Positions 55,163 to 64,000 of a DNA stretch of 64,000 nt are shown in pieces. Below the pieces are notes generated by a model. The model was given only the letters and a program-made list of their open reading frames with translations. It had not been told where the DNA came from and searched no databases. Source of the stretch: Terebella lapidaria (Eukaryota > Annelida > Polychaeta > Terebellida > Terebellidae). Made by a program: the position numbers and the translations under genes. Location: assembly GCA_949152475.1 (NCBI GenBank), contig OX424569.1:27635950-27699949 (forward strand). The letters are read 5' to 3'. Every line of letters begins with the position of its first letter. Position 1 is the first letter of the stretch.

Positions 55163-57299
55163 TACGGCGGCCCAATGCTGCCATTATTCATGCCTGAGTT
55201 AAGAGTAGTTTTGAAATCAGTTTCATAGTTAGTAAACAGTTCTTTTCAGATATGAAACTAGTTTCTAGCAAGGCACAAACCCTTTACACCCGGCACAAAC
55301 CTTTCTAGCAGGGCACAAACGTTTTCAGCAGGGTGCAAACCTTCCTAGCATGGCGCAAACCTTTCTAGCAGGGCACAAACCTTTATAACAGGGCATAAAC
55401 CTTTATAACACGGCACAAACCTTTTTAACATGGCACAAACCTTTTTAACGGGGCGCAAACCTTTTCAACACGGCACAAACCTTTATAGCAGGGCACAAAC
55501 CTTTTTAACACGGCACAAACCTTTATAGCAGAGCATAAACCTTTATAACACGGCACAAACCTTTTTAACTTGGCGCCAACCTTTTTAGCACGGCACAAAC
55601 TTTTTTAGCATGGCACAAACCTTTATAACACGTCACAAGCCTTTATAGCAGGGCACAAACGTTTGTAACATGGCGCAAACCTTTATAACAGAGTAGGTTT
55701 GAAATTAGTTTCCTAGTTAGTAAACATTTTTTTTCAGTTATGAAACTAGTTTCTAGCAAGACACAAACCTATCTATCACAGCACAAACCTTTACAACATG
55801 GGGTTTGTGCCATGCTACAAAGGTTTGTGCCATGCTACAAAGGACTGTGGCGTGTTAAAAAGGTTTTTGTCATATTATAAAGGTTTGTGCCTTGTTATAA
55901 TGGTTTGTGCAGTGTTAAAAAGGTTTATGCCCTGTTATAAAGGTTTGTGCCGTGTTAAAAAGGTTTATGCCCTGCTATAAAGGTTTGTGCCGTGTTAAAA
56001 AGGTTTGTGCCTTGTTATAAAGGTTTCCGCCATGTTAAAAAGGTTTGCGCCCTGCTATAAAGGTTTGTGCAGTGCTATAAAGGTTTGTGCCGTGCTAAAA
56101 AGCTTTGTGCCCTGTTATAAAGGTTTGTGCCGTGTTAAAAAGGTTCGTGCCCTGCTATAAAGGTTTGTGCCATGTTAAAAAGGTTTGTGCCGTGTTAAAA
56201 AGGTTTGTGCCCTGTTATAAAGGTTTGCGCCATGTTAAAAAGGTTTGCGCCCTGCTATAAAGGTTTGTGCCGTGTTATAAAGGTTTGTGCCATGATAAAA
56301 ACGTTTGTGCCGTGTTAAAAAGGTTTGTGCCCTGCTGTAAAGGTTTGTGCCGTGTTGAAAAGGTTTGTGCCCCGTTATAAAGGTTTGTGCTATGTTAAAA
56401 AGGTTTGTGCCGTGTTATAAAGGTTTATGCCCTGCTAAAAAGGTTTGCGCCAAGTTAAAACGGTTTGTGCCGTGTTATAAAGGTTTATGCCCTGCTAAAA
56501 AGGTTTGTGCCATGTTAAAAAGGATTGTGCCCTGCTATAAAGGTTTGTGCCGTGTTAAAAAGGTTTGCGCCCCGTTATAAAGGTTTGTGCCATGTTAAAA
56601 AGGTTTGTGCCGTGTTAAAAAGGTTTGTGCCCTGCTATAAAGGTTTATGCCGTGTTAAAAAGGTTTGCGCCCCATTATAAAGGTTTGTGCCATGATAAAA
56701 AGGTTTGTGCCACGTTATAACGGTTTATGCCCTGCTATAAAGGTTTGTGCCGTGTTAAAAAGGTTTGTGCCCTGCTATAAAGGTTTGTGAGGTGTTAAAA
56801 AGGTTTCTGCCTTGTTATAAAGGTTTGTGCCATGTTATAAAGGTTTGTGCCATGCTAAAAAGGTTTGTGCCGTGCTGAAAAGGTTTGCGCCAAGTTAAAA
56901 AGGTTTGTGCCGTGTTATAAAGGGTTATGCCCTGCTATAAAGGTTTGTGCCATGTTAAAAAGGTTTGCGCCCAGCTATAAAGGTTTGTGCCGTGTTATAA
57001 AGGTTTGTGCCATGCTAAAAAGGTTTGTGCCGTGCTAAAAAGGTTTGCGCCAAGTTAAAAAGGTTTGTGCCGTGTTATAAAGGTTTATGCCCTGTTATAA
57101 AGTTTGTGCCGTGCTAGAAAGGTTTGCGCCATGCTAGAAAGGTTTGCACCCTGCTAAAAACGTTTGTGTAGGGTGTAAAGGGTTTGTGCCTTGCTAGAAA
57201 CTAGTTTCATAACTGAAAATAACTGTTTACTAACTATGAAACTGATTTCAAAACTACTCTTAACTCAGGCATGAATAATGGCAGCATTGGGCCGCCGTA
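55163..57299. mobile_element. Foldback (FB/TU/Galileo-like) element of 20-bp repeats
   Basis: Starts TACGGCGGCCCAATGCTGCC; the right end is the inverted copy, with about 125 bp matching at all but a couple of positions. It is flanked by a perfect 7-bp duplication TATAACG (55156-55162 and 57300-57306). Inside the heads the arms consist of a 20-bp unit: GGCACAAACCTTTATAACAC-like on the left (about 21 units from 55263) and its inverse AGGTTTGTGCCGTGTTAAAA-like on the right (about 69 units to 57187). Orientation flips at about 55799. A second head-like segment at about 55691-55765 shows the left arm was partly duplicated. No transposase. Seven-base duplications and repeat-built arms are features of Galileo/foldback elements of the P superfamily; assignment beyond 'foldback' is inference. 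Confidence 0.9.
55799..57187. repeat. Right-arm minisatellite, 20-bp unit, about 69 copies
   Basis: Units keep a constant 20-bp period from 55801 to about 57100 without a single phase slip, then lose one base. Variants ending ATAA and AAAA alternate in places, giving a loose 40-bp higher order. Because 60 bp is three units and 20 codons, open frames of repetitive peptide appear; they are not genes. Confidence 0.92.
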
Positions 57300-57894
57300 T
57301 ATAACGTCTTTTCCAATTTTTATGAAAAAAATCATTGTAATATGAGATTTTTCAACCTTTCTTTAAGTTTAGAGTGAGGTATGGTTGTGTAAAGGGTAGA
57401 AAAGTCAAAAGTTTTGATACTGGTTATTGTGGAAAATGAGCGTGATTTGAGATTTCCAATGAGCTCTTTTGAATTGTTCAAAATCCACATCTGATAGACA
57501 TGGAATCAATACCCAGTATTAAGTATTCCGAGCAAACAAAACAGGGTCCGTTATCCAATCTCATAGTCCGGGGACAGAAAGTCATATCAGGCATACGAAG
57601 TGAGAGAAAACAAAAATGACAGGGAAACTCTTGAGCCCCCCAAAATGGCCATTAGGAGGTGAAATCAGGTGTTCCGGAAAGAGTGAGCATTTCCTGCCCC
57701 ACTAATTAATTCCACTTCTGGAATAAGCAGTATCACAATATACTTCTGAAGTCCTTCCTTCACAGCAGATAATAATTTAGTCAACAATATTGATAATGCT
57801 TTGGTGGAGCACACAGCTGACCCTGCAATATAGCGTTGCTTGTAAGGACATTTGTGTAATTTTGGAGTCCAGTACAGAGCAGGAAGGTCATTGA

Positions 57895-58850
57895 TTTACT
57901 TTCAAACAAATGGTATCGCTCAGGTTTGACCACTTAAACTGATTATGAAAACTTCGTCCATGGTTCCAGTTTGAGAGGTAAATTCGTGCTTTTGAAGACA
58001 AAATTTGATATTACATTGAAGAGCATACACATACAAACCTCATGTACAATGTCCATCTTCTTGAGATAGGTATGTTATTTACATGTGATCTAGATCGTGG
58101 AAGGCACAAATTATATTTGATTCGTGTCTCATTCAAGTCAGTCATATCTCATGTCTTTAAAAAGATACATGCACAGAGAGGTTGTGAATGAATTGTCAGG
58201 TAAAAACAATACTCAGTCCAATCAATATTTACTCTGGCTACATGAAAGGTTTGCATATAGGAGAGCGATATAACTAAAATAGACTGTCCATAAATGATAC
58301 AACAATTATAACATCCAAACCTAGCCAAATAAGTGCATGGCAAGTACATGTAAAGTACAAAACATCTCGATTAAAAAAATCACAGAACACGAGAAGCTGG
58401 AAGACTGATGAGACACTATTAATTGAGATGATTTGGGACACCCATACTTACCATACTTTACTGATTTTATATTGCAGATTAATGAGTATCGTACAATGTC
58501 CCCTGAATACATTCCGAATGAATACAGAATTGCACATTCTGTGGTGGAGAGTACTTTGCAGAGTACCTGAATTATGATCCCACGAAGTATGAAATACTGG
58601 GATATACCCATACTTACAATGCGAGGTATACCCAATACAGAAATATACATTGTATCTGGGGTGTGTTTAAATATCCATATCACGTGATTCATGGTCATAA
58701 AATATTATAATGGTTCACGTGGTGAGAATAAATGGTTCAGTGTGTTGTATATTCCGAGGAGCATTTATGCGAAGCAAATGTATAGGAAAATATATGGTAC
58801 CAATAAAACATACATGTACTAGTAATTATTCAAGTAATTGGAATGGATCA
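57895..58850. repeat. End of duplication copy 2 and diverged copy 3
   Basis: 57895-58110 matches copy 1 at about 49255-49460 (including CCTCATGTACAATGTCC). 58595-58770 matches copy 1 at about 46370-46530 (phrases around TATACCCA, AATATCCATATCAC and GCGAAGCAAATGTAT), but less well and with the intervening part missing. Weak similarity to 47400-47470 may continue near 59670-59770. Confidence 0.6.
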
Positions 58851-61795
58851 ATAGTCAAAGAGGAGTCAGTCGTATATCAGTTATCTTAATTACTAAACTG
58901 CATACAACATACTTAAGTTGCCAATACTGCATATTAAGTTGCATAAGATGTAAACACTGGACATATAAAGTGTCACAACTGTTTTATGGACAAACCGTAT
59001 TGTTGTTTAAATTCATCTGATACAGGGTTCCGAACATGACCCATTGTATTGATCTGTTCAAACAGATGAATAAATATCTAATATCATTCGTTGGGAAGAC
59101 CTGGATATCATTGAACGAATTGTTATATTTGATGTCTTTATTTATGTTTGTGTTTATGTTTATTTATGTATGTTTATTTGTTGTTTTGTGAAAGCCAATG
59201 TATATCATCCCAATTTATTTAATGAATTAATGTGAAATAAATAAACTGTATCTGTTATAATGGTGTCATTGAGAGGAATATGAAGAGTGATGAACGCCAT
59301 GATGAAATCTTTAATGATGATGTTCCGATATGTTTTGGACAAAACATGCACTGGAAACAGTGGTAATACTCTCAAAATTGCTGAGCAAATTAGACACTGT
59401 TCCCCATATACCAACAAGAATTCATGAGAGATGTGTGCATTCAATCATGAGATACACATGGTTCATTTAGTCCAATTAAAGTCGATCACCACGACTTTTA
59501 TTTATGGAGTCTTTTTCCAAATTGTCCTATTTTTCATGCCACTAATGATGTGGGCTCGAATCAACACAATCCGATAATGTGAGAAAGTACCGCACTGAAA
59601 GGGCTTGACGGTGAAATAAATCACTAGTTACGGATACATTTTCATTATGACCATAATTATTTTACTGAAACTGAGATATTGTTCACTCGAATCTCATATC
59701 AATCTTCAGTGTTTGCAAACACTCCCGTAAGACATTTGATTTGAGAATGAGAATGAGAAAAAAACTAGTCCCGTTTGACTCGTTCACATAGGTCGCTGTC
59801 AACACAATGAAATCCAATTGCACTGTTTGGCAATATAATGTATTTACGGACTACTCTCCGCAGGCGCCGGGATGAGTTGTCACCAAATTTGATTATGTCT
59901 TGTCTGAATAAAGACGCCAAGGTTGACGTTTATTGTGGAAGGAAATTGTAATTCACGATACGCTGCCTAGTCAAATTACAGTGCATAAGTTATTGTGTAA
60001 TCTTTGATAATTATATAATCCCTGAATAATAATACTGAATTTATTGTGTAATGTGTGATATAGATTACATTCGTCAATAGTTACAGTACTGGCCTATAAG
60101 TTCCAAATAGACATATTACAAATATTGCCAAGTGTTTTGACACAACAGACGCTTTTCATTTTTTTTCACTTTTTTTATTTTTCACAACAGACACTTTTCA
60201 GACGCCAAAGCAATCATCATGCCATCGGTATTTTATCCTGATGTATAATTCTAAAACACCCAGTGATGCATCACTCTGTAATAGGATGACGTGCGATGCT
60301 GTGAAACGGTCTGTAAAAAGGCGTCTTTCTAGAGCAATCCTAGCAGGTTTGGTTTATGGTGTCCCATTCTCCCATTCATTTTCACGGCGGTAGGTGATCG
60401 GAATGTGGCCCTGTCATCTCAATATTGGTGATCGAATAGATGTTATTCAGTGCAGGTATGCATTTCTTTTTAAACATTTATTTGACGTATACACATTGTA
60501 TACAAACTCAGTAGTTTTTCTGGATTTGAAGGCACCACACATACTATTGTATAGGTAAATGCATCACAACAGGCATGTACAATAATCAGTTATACTTCGA
60601 AGAAACAATACATCATTGTCAGTAGTAAGCTCTGAGGTTGGATCCGTCCGTTTGCCATCCCCAATAGCAGTGATTGGATATTACATTGGAAGTGTTTTGA
60701 GGCAATCACCTGTGATTTTTGTGTAAAAAAAACCTTGTACCCTGCCACAGTGAACAAGAAATCTCATTTTAAAAATATAGTTATGAAAATAGTGTATAAA
60801 ATATAATTGTATATTTATACCCGGTCAGTTGCACGTCGTCATATCTGAAGATGAGTTTTACAGATCTATGCCATTATGGTCCGTATTATAAAACAAACGA
60901 CAGCGGTTTTCTGTATCACTTATTGGATTTTCCCAGCATGATAATGGCTTCAGTGAGAAACTGAGAGATTATATTATCCTATATCAAATATTAGCTGAGA
61001 AGCTCAACTGTTTTACGAAAATAGATTGGGTGCACTGTGCATTTCATTGGCACCTTCATATTCAAAGGATATGGCTATCCATGTAGTATGAAAACAAATC
61101 CCACAAGAAAACAAATTCAGTTGGGCAACACGTTTTGCTGAAAATTTCGTTAATACCCTATGTTGGAAATATTTCGAACATAAGGTTAGGTCCCAATTGG
61201 ACAATAAAGACAAGAATATTGATACAGCAAGGATACCAGAGTTTGCAAAACTATTATTTACATATTTACATAATTATTTACATATTATATTCACACTATA
61301 TTTGATGGAATTGTTATTTTAATTCATCATTTTTTGTCTAACTGGTATACATTCTAGGGGATCATTGCAAGCTCTGGAGTATTATGCAAGTGAGAACATA
61401 TTGAATAGATCATTTTCGTTTCTGAAAACAGAAACAATGAGGAAAATATGCTGAAATATTTACACTTGTTAAACCGAACTCAAATCAATTAGTAATACTG
61501 CTAAGTTTACTTATTTACTGAACAGATCAGTCGGCAGAATAAAGTTCGTCAACTGTGAGTAACTGTGCCCTGGCGTTGTGTGAACTCAATCATGAATCAA
61601 ACATAGTTCATTACGTCGAGTTAACATGGGCCATCTGATCCCTTGTGTGCATGTATGTTATTAAATTTTACAATTTTCGTTCAGGTAGTGACTATAAAAA
61701 TTTAATTAGACTATCCTGTATACTTGATACTGGTCTTAATGTTAGGAAAGCATTTCACCAACTTGTATCAGGTCCCAATCTTGTATTATTTTGAG
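58851..61795. other. AT-rich noncoding stretch
   Basis: Apart from possible remnants of duplication copy 3 near 59.7 kb, no exon, RNA gene or element recognised. A short phrase 'cacaacagacRcttttc' is repeated at about 60142 and 60183. Confidence 0.45.
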
Positions 61796-62312
61796 TCATA
61801 TTTTAATCACTCTGAAACCAAGGTGTCTGATGCTAGAATAACCTTTCCCATTGGCTATAAAATAAGAATAAAAGGTGTGAAGAAATGGGCTAATAACAAC
61901 TGAAGTAGTTGGTTTCTTGTGTACGTATGATGCAATGATTTGCTGAGGATTTAACTTTCGTGGCCTATTTTTCAAGTTTTGTTCACGTCTTTGTTGGATA
62001 CACTTTTTGTGGTAAGTGTCAGTTCTTTTTGTAGCAATTTTGTAATGCTCATCAATTTTGACAAACGCATGTATGTACTGACAACGCTTGCACACTTGTC
62101 GTATGTTCCATTTCTCATCTACATTCAACTGCGCTAACATATTCAAGATTTCGAATACACCAACTAACATAAAATAGAATGTTTGATTGGATTTCAGGAT
62201 CATAGTTATTTCCATGTTCATTATGGGTGAAATTATAATGCACCTTTACATTATAGTGGTGGCGTAGCTTTCCCGATTTCATTTTCCTATAATCATGATA
62301 ATCTAAATGCAA
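61796..62312 (-). pseudogene. Unassigned overlapping ORFs with a Cys/His cluster
   Basis: Two overlapping minus-strand frames: 62312-62115 (LRHHYNVKVHYNFTHNEHGN) and 62221-61796. The second has VCKRCQYIHAF, then DTYHKKCIQQRREQNLKNRP, a C-x2-C ... H-x3-C arrangement that could bind zinc, followed by a Lys/Arg-rich segment. Both read like protein more than random AT-rich DNA, and the switch of frame suggests a decayed gene or an exon boundary in the overlap. Family unknown; a transposon-derived protein is possible. Confidence 0.3.
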
Positions 62313-64000
62313 TTGGCGTCCACATTTGATATGCAGACTGAAGCATAAATAAACTTTAAATCTCCCTCAACGTTTTTGAGGGATTTTGGAAAACACAACC
62401 AGTGACTGATCATATACAAACAAATGTCTATCATATACAAATGTCTATATATATTCCATTGAATCATGAGAGAGAATCAGACCAATCTTCATCCCACCCA
62501 TAGTTCACATCTTGATCATGTTGTAAGATTCAGGATTATTCGGTGATATATTGCTTTGTGTTACGACCACATATGAAGCTGTTTTGTAATATTGGAAGCA
62601 TTTGGGCAGCTTGGGCTTTCAGTGATTCCCCGCTTCAGTTTATATGGCGGAAGGTCGATGTTTGGTCCTGTCTTTGTTTTAGGTTGAATATATTGACGAT
62701 TGATCCATCTAAATAAATTCCATATTTCTTCTGATCATACACACTTGTTTGAAAGTTGTATATGCGAAAAATTCCAACAGTTTAATACACACGGTTTGAA
62801 CGATCATATTTTCTATCATATGCTTACATTAAACTATTTCCAAGGTGGTAACAAATTTTTATTTGTCGGATACTTTTTTTTCCATAATTCCTCTTTTCAT
62901 TGCATATCATAAAAACGTTTTCCATCCATCGATTTCCTGCATCATTTCTGGACTTTTTTTGCAGCTGTTAAGAGGCTTTCGCAAGAAACTGAGAATGTTA
63001 TTATCGAATATCAAATACGTCAATATTAGCTTAGAAGCTTAACTTAAATCGGGTTGGCACATCATGAGTATTGGTGGTTTCTACAAAAAAAAACATGACA
63101 CAATGGTAAGCTTTATACCTAAACATTAGCTATGTAAGTATCAATCTATTACCACCAATAGTCAGATTTTGATGATGTAGAATTCCTCACAAAACAACAC
63201 AAACATTACATAGTAATGCTGACACTTACGGATGGTTCGGTTGGGGGCATGCCCTACTCATATGTAGCGATTATCAGCTGGTCAATTTCAATCGAATCAG
63301 CTCCGCTACCAAATTAATTGTTTCGCAGGAGTGGGAGCATCCATTGACTTGGGTGTTCGTGGATTACAACGTTTTGGGTGGAATTTACATTTGAATGTAT
63401 TGTTTGTTTCCGATGAAATTATTTGATCAATACAAAAAGATATATTTTAACATTTTGTCTTGCCTATCTCTTAGCACTGGCTGTGAATATAAATTCCCCA
63501 TGTTGTCATAGGCCACATGGCTAGTGATGACATCGCAAAAACTTACACTAATTCATCAAGAATCTCAAGTTTTTGTGAAAAAATAAAATATTATGTCAGT
63601 CCAATAAACTACTACCAACACCACAGGAGTTCGGTGATGACAATCGATAACATAAAATGAAACATCTCAGGAATAGAAACAAAACAGACATTCAACTTAA
63701 AACACACATCAGTCGTCATCAGAGGCAGATGTGCTAAGTAGTTGTGTGTGTGTTTCTACTGTACAGCTGATGGAATCAGTGCGCAACTACCCAACAACCA
63801 ACTAAACGAGACAATCGAGGAATTGCAAGCAAGATGGCGGCTGGCAAGACGGGTGTTCTTTGGCCTTACTTTTCTATAGTGTTTTACGCAACTCAGTCTC
63901 TCGCAGCGATCTGAGATTTGGATATTGTGTTCATGGTGATGGATACAGTGCAGTATTATCGCAATCTTATGTAAGAACTGGCAAAACGATTGCCGACGGA
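62313..64000. other. AT-rich noncoding stretch to the window end
   Basis: No exon or repeat recognised. A short GT-rich stretch lies near 63740-63755. Confidence 0.45.

Larger units (their letters stand above)
54132..57894 (-). mobile_element. Penelope-like retroelement, split by a foldback element
   Basis: On the minus strand, in order: an N-terminal RT stretch (LPALYWTPKLHKCPYKQRYI, about 57890-57825), a stretch with RT motif A (FDFSTLYTTIPHSK, about 57400-57360), then after the foldback insertion the main frame 55066-54392 with GIPMGTNCVPLLADLF and the catalytic YIDDVLSL. YLDLYLEID, NFPVLSSNIPAAPAYGVY and FKKLYGRHQ are further signatures of this animal RT type. A noncoding gap near 57480-57660 separates the first two stretches; Penelope-like elements are known to keep introns, so a retained intron is possible. 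A GIY-YIG endonuclease was not recognised. The element lies between two adjoining parts of duplication copy 2. Confidence 0.8.

Noticed and set aside
55798-56580. Open frames reading as a Cys/Tyr/Lys/Gly-rich repetitive protein (FVPCYKGLC-like).
   Set aside because: They exist because a 20-bp repeat keeps frame every 60 bp; stops are avoided by the repeat sequence, not by selection.
55263-57187. Regularly spaced short repeats suggesting a CRISPR array.
   Set aside because: Units are directly adjacent with no unique spacers, lie in an animal genome and are inverted about a centre; they belong to a foldback element.

Overview
This is nuclear DNA of an invertebrate animal. Long AT-rich stretches without genes, exon-like pieces bounded by AG/GT splice sites, LINE, Penelope-like and Ty3/gypsy retroelements, TIR elements and a giant foldback element all argue against bacterial or plastid DNA. 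I lean towards a marine deuterostome (echinoderm, hemichordate or cephalochordate): TU-type foldback elements are classic in sea urchins and the palindrome TAGGCCTA occurs several times. This is an inference; nothing in the window fixes the species.

Host coding content is sparse. There is one plausible last exon with a cysteine pattern of PAN/apple type (1978-2213) and a poly(A) signal. There are exon-like pieces at 8.9-10.7 kb, one resembling an Ig-domain strand. A pair of near-identical exon-like ORFs lies inside a tandem duplication at 45-52 kb. No RNA gene or CRISPR array was recognised.

Layout. 0-3.5 kb: host sequence with the PAN-like exon. 3.5-8.1 kb: a composite repeat bounded by 33-bp inverted ends that encloses two small MITEs, a 190-bp tandem array and a reversed copy of a repeat seen again at 26.6-28.0 kb. 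8.2-11.6 kb: exon-like pieces and a GC-rich island. 11.6-25.0 kb: an apparently whole, very young 13.4-kb Ty3/gypsy element on the minus strand (identical-looking 754-bp LTRs, ATTA target duplication, gag, pol, and an extra 932-codon ORF after pol). 25-32 kb: a 338-bp tandem array carrying perfect X-box palindromes, a short TIR element, a LINE remnant and an inverted-repeat element. 32.2-39.2 kb: a rearranged, broken second Ty3/gypsy element. 40.6-41.1 kb: a decayed LINE RT. 42.2-44.7 kb: nested TIR elements with TWA target duplications. 44.8-59 kb: a roughly 5-kb tandem segmental duplication; its second copy was invaded by a Penelope-like element, which was itself invaded by a 2.1-kb foldback element built of about 90 copies of a 20-bp repeat. 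59-64 kb: AT-rich, with one unassigned pair of ORFs.

Most notable: (1) the foldback element and its readable three-level nesting; (2) the strand-specific hexamer CGRCCC scattered through the whole young Ty3/gypsy element, coding and noncoding alike; (3) that element's extra ORF with zinc-finger-like Cys/His sets; (4) perfect RFX/X-box palindromes repeated in phase within a satellite. All identities and counts were made by eye.
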